Shown one piece after another: positions 42,118-50,988 of a DNA stretch of 64,000 bases; position 1 is the first letter of the stretch, and each line of letters starts with the position of its first letter. This DNA is from Pseudomonas sp. PDM16 (lineage in GTDB: Bacteria; Pseudomonadota; Gammaproteobacteria; Pseudomonadales; Pseudomonadaceae): the NCBI RefSeq assembly GCF_014851865.1, contig NZ_JACVAM010000008.1, positions 153,373-217,372 on the forward strand, given 5' to 3'. A model generated the notes under the pieces. That model did no database searches, was not told the origin of the DNA, and was given only the letters and a program-made list of their open reading frames with translations. A program made the position numbers and the translations under genes.

Positions 42118-42534
42118 ATGAGCGAGCAGTATGGTATCGGTGATGCGTCCTATCGGGCGGCGGGTGGGCTGGAAGGGCTGCGCCGCCTGGTGGATGACTT
42201 CTACCGTTTCATGGATGAGTTACCGATGGCGGCCGAGGTGCGTGCCATGCACCCGGCGAGCCTGGAACTGTCGCGCGACAAGCTGACCTGCTTCCTCAGT
42301 GGCTGGCTCGGCGGCCCCAAACTGTTCAGCGAGAAGTACGGCTCCATCTCGATCCCTACCTTCCACGCCCAGTGGCCGATCGGCCCGGAACAGGCCGAGG
42401 TGTGGCTGGCCTGTATGGTCCGTGCAGTGGCCTGCCAGGACTACACGCCTGACTTCACCGAGTATCTGATGGCCCAGCTGCACGCTCCCGCCCAGCGCAT
42501 CGTCGAGGCCAGCACCGCACGACACGGTGGCTGA
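42118..42534 (+). CDS. Group II truncated haemoglobin
   Basis: A 138-residue 2-over-2 globin of the trHbII (YjbI-like) group. The proximal haem ligand is His83 in PTFHAQWPIG, and the group II Trp at G8 is Trp96 in EVWLACM; FLSGWLGGPKLF is the E-helix signature. Such proteins bind O2 or NO in the cytoplasm and are linked to oxidative or nitrosative stress. TAGAAT at 42085 is a possible -10 box and AAGGAG lies close before the ATG. It is a single gene after phoX. Confidence 0.9.
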   Translation: MSEQYGIGDASYRAAGGLEGLRRLVDDFYRFMDELPMAAEVRAMHPASLELSRDKLTCFLSGWLGGPKLFSEKYGSISIPTFHAQWPIGPEQAEVWLACMVRAVACQDYTPDFTEYLMAQLHAPAQRIVEASTARHGG

Positions 42535-42634
42535 GACGGCTATTGGCATTTCGCATAGCCACTATCGAGAACAGCGATTTCCGCCCGAGTGGCCACTTCC
42601 CTAGAGTGGTCACACGTTCAGAGGAGATCAGCAG

Positions 42635-42817
42635 ATGGCCCGCATCGACATAGCATCCATGATTGGTAGCGCCGTCCCGGAACCACTGCGTATCGGCGGC
42701 TATCTGGCCTGCTGGTATTTGATGGTCGACGGTGTGCGGCGCTCCGGCCCGTTCGTATCGCTCGACCAGGCCTACGATGCCAAGCAGCGATTCCAACGCC
42801 AGCTGCACCTGCACTGA
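42635..42817 (+). CDS. Small protein of unknown function (60 aa)
   Basis: A 60-residue protein with GAGGAG 9 nt before its ATG and two terminator hairpins after it, so it is probably expressed on its own. It has a mildly hydrophobic centre (RIGGYLACWYLMVDGVRRSG) and a basic, Gln-rich C terminus ending QLHLH. No family recognised. The N-terminal IASMIGSAVPEP is not a clear signal peptide. A conserved small pseudomonad protein is the most likely reading. Confidence 0.6.
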   Translation: MARIDIASMIGSAVPEPLRIGGYLACWYLMVDGVRRSGPFVSLDQAYDAKQRFQRQLHLH

Positions 42818-42859
42818 TCCCTGACACAGAATGGCTCCTGCGCCGATCACGGCGCTTTA

Positions 42860-42918
42860 GGCAGCCTCGGCTGCCCGTTTATTCCCCCTCTAGCGCCCGC
42901 CTCGGCGGGCCTTTTTTT
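42860..42918. terminator. Two tandem hairpins, the second a strong intrinsic terminator
   Basis: First hairpin GGCAGC-CTCG-GCTGCC (42860-42875) has a short T-run. The second, GCCCGC-CTCG-GCGGGC (42895-42910), is followed by seven T residues. They end the 60-aa gene; the second lies just beyond the convergent protease gene and may also stop it. Confidence 0.85.
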
Positions 42919-42924
42919 ATACGC

Positions 42925-44670
42925 TCAACGCACCCGTCCGCGGCTCTGCACCGCCAGGTCCAGAGCCTTTTGCATGTCCAGGCGGGCGGAGCGGCCGACG
43001 TCCTTGTCGTCCAGCTGGTAGTTGCGCTCGGAAGGCAGAATCGGTGCGGTCAGATCTTCCGCGTCCATCGGCTCGAAGTCGTAATCGCCGCCAATGGTCA
43101 TGGCGCTGCGTCGCAGCAGCATGCGCAGCTGGTCCGGCTGCAGCTCGGGGTTGATCGACAGCATCGCCGCGACCACGCCGGCCACCATCGGCGTGGCATA
43201 GGAAGTACCGCAATGCACTTCGCCGCGTTCGCCGTCGCGCAGAGTGGAGGCGCGAGTACAGGCCGAGGCGGTAATGTCCACGCGCATGTCGATATTCGAC
43301 GAGCTGCGCTTGATCACATAGGCCGGATCGTCCACCGCCACGTCCTTCTTCTGGCTGCGCTGGTGGCCGCCGACCACCAGCAGCTGGTCGGTGATGAAGG
43401 AGGAGGGCAGGCGGTATTCGTCGGTGCCGGAGAAGGCCGCACCGTTGCCGGCCGAGTTGATCACTACCACGTCCGGGTGCTCGCGGCGCAGCCACAGGAA
43501 GAACTCCTCCAGCAGCTCCTCATAGCCGCTCATGGCCAGACCGGAGCGAATCAGCGAGTCGACCTCGTCGCCTTCGACGTTCTTCGCTCCGACCCGGTGG
43601 ATGCCCCAGCTCCAGTTGAGTACCCGCACGCCATCCTCGACCAGATTGACCGAGGCAGCGATGTTGGCGGTAATACCGGCGTCGGAGTTGCGCTCGACGA
43701 TGACCTCGAAGCCAGGTCCGGCGCCGTCCAGCGCCTGCAGGAAGCCGCTGTTGCCACCGCGTTGCGGGTGGGCGGCGAGGATGCCGGCCACGCTGCTGCC
43801 GTGGTTGTCCGGTTTGTCCGAGTCACGTGCGTAGAGGCAGGTGCGCTTGTCCGGCGCGCAGCCGCCAAGATGGTCAGCAAAGTCCGGCGCGTCGAAGTCG
43901 ACGTTGCGCTCGATAACACCGATGCGCACGGGCTTGGTCTCGATCGGCGCCTGCTTGGCGGGGATGCGTCGTTGGTAGTAGTTCACCGCATCGGCGAAAC
44001 GGTTGGCCGCCCACTCGTCATTGCTCGGTTGCTCCGGCACCGTGGTGGGCTCGCTTTCCTCGCCTTTTTCCGGAGCGGATTCCTCGATGATCACCGCGTC
44101 CACGCTGGCCTCGCTGCCCAGGCGCAGGATCAGCGCATCGCGCTGGATCAGGTCCTTGGCCGGCAGTCGCAACTGGTAGATGTTCAGTGGTGGAATGGCG
44201 CCGACCACCTGGGCGCCATAGCGCTCGGCCAGGCGTTCTGCCTCCTGGCGCCCGTCGTGTTTTTCCTCGATCAGCAGGCTGATCAGGTCCAGGTAGGTGG
44301 TCAGTCCGTCCATGTTCTTCGCTACTTCATCAGGTCCGGCGGCCAATACCTGGCTGCGTCCGCGCGACAGCCACACGGGATTGCTGTGCCGTTCGCCCTG
44401 CTCCAGCCACAGGGGGGCACTGGGACCGTTCGGCAGGTCCAGAACCAGGGACTGGTCGTCGCGCTTGACCCGCTCGGCCGTGAGCGTGGCTTCACCCAGG
44501 CGAACCTGCAATTGCCCCTCGGCCAGGCCGCTAGCCCGCGCGCAGTATCGATTGGCATCCTCCCTCAGTAGATCGCCACAGCGCTGCAACTGGACGATGC
44601 GCAGGGAGCCCTGCGCATGAACAATCGAGGGGATAGAGAGCAGGACGAGCAGGGCGGCGCGGGCAAACAC
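42925..44670 (-). CDS. S8 (subtilisin-like) family peptidase with Asp-to-Glu change in the triad
   Basis: A 581-residue exported protein with signal peptide (1-19, ending VHA-QG), an N-terminal region of about 220 residues with no family assigned, then an S8 domain. The His site is DNHGSSVAG (His290), the oxyanion Asn is in VINSAGNGA and the Ser site is GTSYATPMVAG (Ser490). The Asp site, normally VIDTG, reads GVIERNVDFD with Glu254. Cysteine pairs around CAPDKRTC and SACTRAST suggest disulfides. It could be a weakly active or specialised protease, or inactive. It is transcribed alone, with no secretion partner nearby. Confidence 0.88.
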   Translation of the reverse strand: MFARAALLVLLSIPSIVHAQGSLRIVQLQRCGDLLREDANRYCARASGLAEGQLQVRLGEATLTAERVKRDDQSLVLDLPNGPSAPLWLEQGERHSNPVWLSRGRSQVLAAGPDEVAKNMDGLTTYLDLISLLIEEKHDGRQEAERLAERYGAQVVGAIPPLNIYQLRLPAKDLIQRDALILRLGSEASVDAVIIEESAPEKGEESEPTTVPEQPSNDEWAANRFADAVNYYQRRIPAKQAPIETKPVRIGVIERNVDFDAPDFADHLGGCAPDKRTCLYARDSDKPDNHGSSVAGILAAHPQRGGNSGFLQALDGAGPGFEVIVERNSDAGITANIAASVNLVEDGVRVLNWSWGIHRVGAKNVEGDEVDSLIRSGLAMSGYEELLEEFFLWLRREHPDVVVINSAGNGAAFSGTDEYRLPSSFITDQLLVVGGHQRSQKKDVAVDDPAYVIKRSSSNIDMRVDITASACTRASTLRDGERGEVHCGTSYATPMVAGVVAAMLSINPELQPDQLRMLLRRSAMTIGGDYDFEPMDAEDLTAPILPSERNYQLDDKDVGRSARLDMQKALDLAVQSRGRVR

Positions 44671-44745
44671 GGTCTTACCTCCGGAGCGAAGCGTTCCGGA
44701 TTGGGACCGGCTTCGTCCCTGCCGCGTTCCGCCTGTATGCGTGGC

Positions 44746-46674
44746 TCAGGTACGGAAGCGACTGACCAGCATCTGCAGCTCGTTGCCCAGACGGGCCAGC
44801 TCTATGCTGGAGGCCGCTGTTTCTTCGCTGGCAGCGGCTGTCTGCTCGGACACGTCGCGCACGTTGATGACGCTGCGATTGACCTCTTCGGCCACGGCGC
44901 TCTGTTGCTCGGCCGCCGCGGCTATCTGGTGGTTCATCGACTGGATGGCCGACACCGCTTCGGCAATCAGGGTCAGCCGCTCACCGGCGCGGCGAGTGAG
45001 ATCCACCGTGCTTTCGGTCAATATCCTGCTGTTCTCCATCAGATCGGCCGCCTGCTGGCTGCCATGCTGCAGGCTGCCGATCAGCGCCTGGATCTCTTCG
45101 GTGGACTTCTGCGTGCGCTGGGCCAGCCCGCGCACCTCGTCTGCCACCACGGCAAAGCCGCGACCTGCCTCGCCTGCGCGAGCCGCTTCGATGGCCGCGT
45201 TGAGTGCCAGCAGATTGGTCTGGTCCGCCACCGCCTTGATGACGTCCAGCACGCTGCCGATTTTCTCGCTCTCGTGCTTCAGGTGGTTGACGGCACTGTT
45301 GGATCGTTCGACCTCGTTGGACAGGCGGTCCATCTGTTCTACCGCGTTGCCGACCGCGCTCTCGCCTTCTCGGGCCTGGCGATCCGCCTCGGTAGCAGCG
45401 TGTGAGGCCTCTTCCGCATTGCGAGCCACTTCCTGAACGGTGGCCGCCATCTCGTTCATCGCGGTGGCTACCTGGTCGGTCTCGACCTTCTGGCTGTTGA
45501 CCCCTGCGCTGGTCTGCTCGGTGACCGCCGACAGCTCCTCGGCGGCGCTGGCAATCTGGGTAACGCTATCGCGAATGTGGCCGATCAGCTCGCGCAGACT
45601 GACTGTCATGTTTTGCATGGCGTGTTGCAATTTGCCCAGCTCGTCTTCGCGACTGACGCGGATGTCCTGGCTGAGGTCGCCGGCGGCGATTCGCTCGGCC
45701 GCGTTGAGAGTGCTCTGCAGGGGACGCACGATCAGGCGAGTGATCAGCAGGGCAGCACCGCTGCCGATCAGCAGTGCGAGGGCTGCGGCGCCCAGGAGCA
45801 GCATGCGCGCGCTGGCGGTTTCGCTGTCGCGTTTACTGCTCTGGCTGAGCCCGAGCTTCTCGCTGAGCACTTCGATGTCATCGCCTACCTGGATCATCTG
45901 CTTGCGCAGGGTCAGGCTATCGTTCAGATCACGTCCGAAGAGGCTCAGGGTCTCGCGGTAGCTCTGCAGCTCCTGTTGGGAGGTTTGCAGCTCGGAGCGC
46001 TCCGCCTCCGCTACCGATTGCTGCAGCGCCGCAACCGCCTGGATGGTCGAGTCGATGGCGTTCTCGGCGATGCTGGCCTGGGCTGGATTCTCGCTGGCGA
46101 CATACGACAGCACGAGCAGGCGGGACTGCTCGATCTGCAGGGCGACACCGCTGATCTGGTGCAGGGCTACCAGGCGCTGCTGGTTCTCCAGCGGGTCCAG
46201 GCTGGGCTGCGCCAGTCCTTCCATCAGCCGTGCAATACCCTGGCCGACACGCTCCGCACCTTCTGTCAGATTCTTGCGTGCAGCTTCGCGTGTGCCGATG
46301 CTGGTCACCAAACGGTCGAAGTACCCGCGGTAGCCCTTGATCAGTTCGACCTGGCGTTTGATCAGGTCCAAGTCTACCGGATCACTCATCTGCTGGCTCA
46401 TCCGTTGCTGCAGTTGCTCCAGATTCTGCAAGGCGGACAGCACCGAGTCGTGGGTCTCCTGGTCGCGGTTGGCCTGGTAGCGCAGGCGCGCGATGCGCAG
46501 CTCCTTGGTCAGGGTATTCAGCCGAGCGCTGTCGCCGATCTTCTCGCCTCGTTCGAGGATGCCGTTCATGCCCACCCAGCTGGTCAGGGTGATGAGGGCG
46601 GTCAGCATCAGCACCAGGCCGAAGCCGAGAGTCAGCTTGCGGCTGACGTTGAGGTTGGCTAGCCAGCGAGTCAT
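44746..46674 (-). CDS. Methyl-accepting chemotaxis protein with HBM-like sensor
   Basis: A 642-residue chemoreceptor. Membrane helices at about 15-35 and 283-303 flank a 245-residue, all-helical periplasmic domain, the size and composition of a helical bimodular (HBM) sensor like that of McpS for organic acids. A HAMP domain (TRLIVRPLQSTLNAAERIAAGDLSQDI) and signalling coiled coil follow, with the hairpin tip intact at about 530 (IEAARAGEAGRGFAVVADEV). No C-terminal CheR-binding pentapeptide (ends SRFRT). The start at 46674 is supported by GGAAG 8 nt upstream. Ligand unknown. Confidence 0.92.
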   Translation of the reverse strand: MTRWLANLNVSRKLTLGFGLVLMLTALITLTSWVGMNGILERGEKIGDSARLNTLTKELRIARLRYQANRDQETHDSVLSALQNLEQLQQRMSQQMSDPVDLDLIKRQVELIKGYRGYFDRLVTSIGTREAARKNLTEGAERVGQGIARLMEGLAQPSLDPLENQQRLVALHQISGVALQIEQSRLLVLSYVASENPAQASIAENAIDSTIQAVAALQQSVAEAERSELQTSQQELQSYRETLSLFGRDLNDSLTLRKQMIQVGDDIEVLSEKLGLSQSSKRDSETASARMLLLGAAALALLIGSGAALLITRLIVRPLQSTLNAAERIAAGDLSQDIRVSREDELGKLQHAMQNMTVSLRELIGHIRDSVTQIASAAEELSAVTEQTSAGVNSQKVETDQVATAMNEMAATVQEVARNAEEASHAATEADRQAREGESAVGNAVEQMDRLSNEVERSNSAVNHLKHESEKIGSVLDVIKAVADQTNLLALNAAIEAARAGEAGRGFAVVADEVRGLAQRTQKSTEEIQALIGSLQHGSQQAADLMENSRILTESTVDLTRRAGERLTLIAEAVSAIQSMNHQIAAAAEQQSAVAEEVNRSVINVRDVSEQTAAASEETAASSIELARLGNELQMLVSRFRT

Positions 46675-46839
46675 GAAAGTATCTTCCTGAGCGAGTGGAG
46701 TTGCGCCCCGGCGACTACTAGTTACCGGGTGTGTTGCGGCTGTTGCATTTTGCACGATCTACTAACGGTACGCTGCAAGAATGATCAAGTGCAATTTGTA
46801 CGGGTGCGACAGACTGCCTCGGCAACGTGAGGAGCGAAC

Positions 46840-47673
46840 ATGGACCCCATCGGCAAGGCCCTCTGGCTGATCGAGACCGATCTCGAAGGCAGCCTGGATC
46901 TGCAGGACATTGCCGATGCCTGCGGGCTGTCCCGTTTCGGCATGGCGCGAGCCTTCGTGGTTGCTACCGGCTGGCCGGTGATGCGCTACGCCAAGGCGCG
47001 GCGCCTGAGCCGGTCGGCGCGGCAGCTGGCCGAGGGCGCCCGGGATATTCTCGGCCTGGCACTGGAGGCGGGCTATGGCTCCCACGAGGCGTTCACCCGC
47101 GCGTTCCGCGAGCAGTTCGGCATCACGCCGGAAGCCTTGCGGGCGAGCGGCCAACTGGATGGCATCGAACTGAGGGAGGCCATGCGCATGCAACCCACCA
47201 CCACGTACCCACTCGCCGAACCGCGTTTCGAACACGGCGAGGAACTGCTGATCGCCGGGCTCGGCGGGCGCTTCACCATCGACAAGTCCCAGGGCATCAG
47301 CTCGCTCTGGCAAGGCTTCGTGCCCTATATCGGCAAGGTGCCAGGCCAATTGGGCTGGGAGACGTTTGGCCTGTGCTGCAACCCGGACGAAGACGGTAGC
47401 TTCGAGTACATCGCCGGGGTGCAGGTCAGTCGTGTCGACGAGCTGCCGCCAGGGTTCACTCACCAGAGGCTGCCCGCTCGGCGCTACGCGGTGTTCCGCC
47501 ACACGGGGCATATCTCCAGCATCCACGAGACCTTCGCCGCGATCTTCCAGCGCTGGTTGCCGGCTTCCAGCATGCAGGCAGCGGACGCGCCGGAGTTCGA
47601 GCGCTACAGCGCCGACTTCGATCCCATGGCCGGTACGGGGCATGTGGATATCTGGGTGCCGCTGCGCGACTGA
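46840..47673 (+). CDS. AraC-family regulator with GyrI-like effector domain
   Basis: A 277-residue regulator. The DNA-binding part is N-terminal (residues 1-110: LQDIADACGLSRFGMARAF and ILGLALEAGYGSHEAFTRAFREQFG), followed by a GyrI-like/AraC_E_bind domain (125-277: VPYIGKVPGQLGWETFGLC, PARRYAVFRHTGHISSI). This is the Rob/SoxS-like fused layout that senses small hydrophobic compounds. GAGGAG precedes the ATG. It is divergent from the chemoreceptor and 248 bp upstream of ogt. Confidence 0.9.
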   Translation: MDPIGKALWLIETDLEGSLDLQDIADACGLSRFGMARAFVVATGWPVMRYAKARRLSRSARQLAEGARDILGLALEAGYGSHEAFTRAFREQFGITPEALRASGQLDGIELREAMRMQPTTTYPLAEPRFEHGEELLIAGLGGRFTIDKSQGISSLWQGFVPYIGKVPGQLGWETFGLCCNPDEDGSFEYIAGVQVSRVDELPPGFTHQRLPARRYAVFRHTGHISSIHETFAAIFQRWLPASSMQAADAPEFERYSADFDPMAGTGHVDIWVPLRD

Positions 47674-47921
47674 TCGACGCCGCCAGTATGGCCCCCGCAG
47701 GTGGCGTGCTTCCACCTCAAATATCTGAGTCGTCCGGACCCGATTCTGCTGCCGCCACCCGCAGCTGATCCAGCGCTTCGATGCTTTTCGCGTGAGCAGC
47801 AGGCGGTGCAGCGGCTCAGAGGCAAGTACGAGTTGTAAAGGTCGTACTGGCCGATTGGCACGACTTGATCGCACCGCCGCAGGGGACGATAGTCGGCGAC
47901 TCATTCGTAGAGACAAGATGC

Positions 47922-48464
47922 ATGGACAAGCAGAAAGTCATCGGCCCGACGCCAGTGCGAGGCGACCTGATCGATACCCCGCTCGGCGTGATGATTGCCC
48001 TGGTGGACGCCGAGGGCGCCCTGCAGCGTCTGGAGTTCCTCGATGACGAGGTACACGAACCGCTGATCTGGCGTGGCTACCAATTGCAGCGCGAAGCGGC
48101 GCTGGTGGCACCGGTGGCGCGCCAACTGGACGAGTACTTCGCCGGCCGGCGCCGCGAGTTCGACCTGGCCCTGGCGCCGCTGGGCAATGCCTTCCTGCAC
48201 GAGGCCTGGAAGCACCTGCGCCAGGTGCCCTATGGCACCACCATGACCTACGGCGCACTGGCCCTGAGGCTGGACCGAAACACCTCGGCGCGCGCTGTGG
48301 GCCGGGCCAACGCGGTCAATCCCATCGCCATCATCGTGCCCTGCCATCGCATCATCGGCGCCAACGGCAGCCTCACCGGCTATGCCGGCGGCCTGCACCG
48401 CAAACAGGCGCTGCTGGAGCTGGAAGGCGTGCTCACCGCGGCGAGCCAGCAGTCGCTGCTGTAG
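47922..48464 (+). CDS. ogt: Methylated-DNA-protein cysteine methyltransferase
   Basis: A suicide repair protein that removes O6-alkyl groups from guanine. The 180-residue protein has the C-terminal core with acceptor Cys141 in IIVPCHRIIGANGSLTGYAGG, the helix-turn-helix GTTMTYGALALRL and the Arg finger. The start at 47922 gives a size near E. coli Ogt (171); the longer frame upstream has no similarity and ribosome-binding signals are weak throughout. The downstream polymerase II makes this a small repair patch. The 248 bp upstream hold no gene that I can support. Confidence 0.92.
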   Translation: MDKQKVIGPTPVRGDLIDTPLGVMIALVDAEGALQRLEFLDDEVHEPLIWRGYQLQREAALVAPVARQLDEYFAGRRREFDLALAPLGNAFLHEAWKHLRQVPYGTTMTYGALALRLDRNTSARAVGRANAVNPIAIIVPCHRIIGANGSLTGYAGGLHRKQALLELEGVLTAASQQSLL

Positions 48465-48539
48465 GTCTGTCTGCGTGGTGCCGGGCCGACTCCGCCCGGT
48501 AGAATGCCGATCCGTATAGAGCTTTCCCGAGGCAAGGGC

Positions 48540-50900
48540 GTGGATCTACAGCAGGGCTTCGTCCTGACCCGGCACTGGCGCGACACGCCGGCCGGTACCG
48601 AGGTCGAATTCTGGCTGGCCACCGACGCCGGCCCACGACGGGTGCGCCTGGCGCACCAGCCCTCGGTGGCTTTCATCCCCGCCGTGCAGCGCGAGCGCGC
48701 CGAAGCGCAGCTGCGTGGCGAGCGCGAGGTGGAGCTGCGCCCGCTGGGCCTGCGCGATTTCCGCCATCGGCCGATGCTCGGCCTGTACTGCAACTCCCAT
48801 CGCCAACTGATCAAGCTCGACAAGCAGCTGCGCAAGGCCGGTGTCGACGTGTACGAGGCCGATATCCGCCCGCCCGAACGCTTCCTGATGGAGCGCTTCA
48901 TCACCGCACCGGTCAGTTTCGGTGGCACGCCGGGCGAGGACGGTACGTTGCTCGACGCGCGGCTGAAGCCGGATGAAAGCTATCGTCCGAAGATGCGCCT
49001 GGCCTCGCTGGATATCGAGACCAGCGAGCGTGGCGAGCTCTACTCCATCGCCATCGAGGGCTGCGGCCAGCGCCAGGTCTATATGCTCGGCGAGCGGCCG
49101 GAAGTCGCCCCCGAGGTGGATTTCGAGCTGGCCTACTGTGCCAGCCGTGCCGAGCTGCTGCATTGCCTCAACGACTGGCTGGCCGAGCACGATCCGGATG
49201 CGATCATCGGTTGGAACCTGGTGCAGTTCGACCTGCGCGTACTGCAGCGCCACTCCGCCGAACTGCAGGTGCCGCTGCTGTTCGGCCGTGGCGGCGAGGT
49301 CATGGAATGGCGCGAGCATGCCAGCCACAACCACTTCTTCGCCGCGGCGCCCGGCCGCCTGATCATCGACGGCATCGAGGCGCTGCGCTCGGCCACCTGG
49401 AGCTTTCCCTCGTTCAGCCTGGAGAACGTGGCGCAGACCCTGCTCGGCGAGGGCAAGGCGATCGACACGCCGTACCAGCGCATGGACGAGATCAACCGTA
49501 TGTTCGCCGAGGACCAGCCGGCCCTGGCCCGCTACAACCTCAAGGACTGCGAGCTGGTCACGCGCATCTTCGCCCACACCCGGCTGATCGACTTCCTCCT
49601 CGAACGCGCCGCCACCACCGGCCTGCCGGCCGACCGCAGCGGCGGCTCGGTGGCGGCTTTCACCCACCTGTACCTGCCGGCGATGCACCGCATGGGCTTC
49701 GTCGCGCCCAATCTGGGCGAGAAGATGCCCCAGGCCAGCCCCGGCGGCTTCGTCATGGACTCGCGCCCAGGCCTCTATGAGTCGGTGCTGGTGCTGGACT
49801 ACAAGAGCCTGTACCCGTCGATCATCCGCACCTTCCTGATCGACCCGGTGGGCCTGATCGAGGGCCTGCGCGAGCCGGACGACGAGCACTCGGTGGAGGG
49901 CTTTCGTGGCGCGCGCTTCTCGCGCACCCAGCACTGCCTGCCGGCCATCGTCGAACGCGTCTGGCAGGGCCGCGAGGCGGCCAAGCGCGAGGGCAACGCG
50001 CCGCTGTCGCAGGCGCTGAAGATCATCATGAACGCCTTCTATGGTGTGCTCGGCTCCAGCGGCTGCCGCTTCTTCGACACGCGCCTGGCGTCGTCCATCA
50101 CCCTGCGCGGCCACGCCATCATGAAGCGTACCCGCGAGCTGATCGAAGCCGAGGGCTACCAGGTGATCTACGGCGACACCGACTCCACCTTCGTCTGGCT
50201 CGGCCACGAGCACGACGAGGAGGCTGCCGCGCGCATCGGCCGCGCGCTGGTGGCGCGGGTCAACCAGTGGTGGCGTGAGCACCTGCGCGACGAGATAGGC
50301 CTGGAAAGCGCGCTGGAGCTGCAGTACGAGAGCCACTACCGGCGCTTCCTGATGCCCACCGTGCGCGGCGCCGAGGAGGGCAGCAAGAAGCGCTACGCCG
50401 GCCTGGTGCGGCGTACCGAGGGCCACGAGGAAATGGTGTTCAAGGGGCTGGAGACGGTGCGTACCGACTGGTCGCCATTGGCCCAGCGCTTCCAGCAGGA
50501 GCTGTACCGGCTGATATTCGAGCGCCGCCCGCATCAGGAGTACGTGCGCGACTACGTGCGACGCACCCTGGCCGGCGAGCTGGACGAGCTACTGATCTAC
50601 CGCAAGCGCCTGCGTCGCAAGCTCGGCGACTACGAGCGCAACGTGCCGCCGCATGTGCGCGCCGCGCGCCTGGCCGACGAGCACAACGACCGCCTGGGGC
50701 GCCCGCGCCAGTACCAGCGCGGTGGCTCGATCAGCTACCTGATCACCGTGGCCGGCCCCGAGCCCCTGGAGACCCGCGCCGCCGCCATCGACTACGAGCA
50801 CTACCTGACACGCCAGCTGCAGCCGATTGCCGACGCCATCCTGCCGTTCGTGGGCGACGACTTTGCCAGCCTGGTGGATCGGCAGCTCGAGCTATTCTGA
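48540..50900 (+). CDS. polB: DNA polymerase II (family B)
   Basis: A damage-tolerant, proofreading DNA polymerase, 786 residues (E. coli 783). The exonuclease domain has ASLDIETSERGEL (Exo I) and IGWNLVQFDLRVL (Exo II). The polymerase domain has motif A DYKSLYPSIIRTF, motif B KIIMNAFYGVLGSSG, motif C YGDTDSTFVWL and KKRYAGLV. The start is taken as GTG 48540, giving DLQQGFVLTRHWRDTPAGTE as in the family and having GAGG 7 nt before it; ATG 48504 lies inside TAGAAT, a likely -10 box (48500-48505). No LexA box was seen upstream, unlike E. coli. Confidence 0.94.
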   Translation: MDLQQGFVLTRHWRDTPAGTEVEFWLATDAGPRRVRLAHQPSVAFIPAVQRERAEAQLRGEREVELRPLGLRDFRHRPMLGLYCNSHRQLIKLDKQLRKAGVDVYEADIRPPERFLMERFITAPVSFGGTPGEDGTLLDARLKPDESYRPKMRLASLDIETSERGELYSIAIEGCGQRQVYMLGERPEVAPEVDFELAYCASRAELLHCLNDWLAEHDPDAIIGWNLVQFDLRVLQRHSAELQVPLLFGRGGEVMEWREHASHNHFFAAAPGRLIIDGIEALRSATWSFPSFSLENVAQTLLGEGKAIDTPYQRMDEINRMFAEDQPALARYNLKDCELVTRIFAHTRLIDFLLERAATTGLPADRSGGSVAAFTHLYLPAMHRMGFVAPNLGEKMPQASPGGFVMDSRPGLYESVLVLDYKSLYPSIIRTFLIDPVGLIEGLREPDDEHSVEGFRGARFSRTQHCLPAIVERVWQGREAAKREGNAPLSQALKIIMNAFYGVLGSSGCRFFDTRLASSITLRGHAIMKRTRELIEAEGYQVIYGDTDSTFVWLGHEHDEEAAARIGRALVARVNQWWREHLRDEIGLESALELQYESHYRRFLMPTVRGAEEGSKKRYAGLVRRTEGHEEMVFKGLETVRTDWSPLAQRFQQELYRLIFERRPHQEYVRDYVRRTLAGELDELLIYRKRLRRKLGDYERNVPPHVRAARLADEHNDRLGRPRQYQRGGSISYLITVAGPEPLETRAAAIDYEHYLTRQLQPIADAILPFVGDDFASLVDRQLELF

Positions 50901-50988
50901 ATCGTGGCCGGGAGAGGAGGCCGCCGGGCATTTGCCGATGTCCGGAGTGGCTGACTAAAGTGACGGCTTTCCTTCAGAGGTATCAGTC

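Noticed and set aside
48465..48539. LexA box before polB, as in E. coli
   Set aside because: No CTG-N10-CAG is present in the gap.
48546..50534. A 662-codon open frame on the minus strand
   Set aside because: Antisense shadow of polB, which has all its catalytic motifs on the plus strand.
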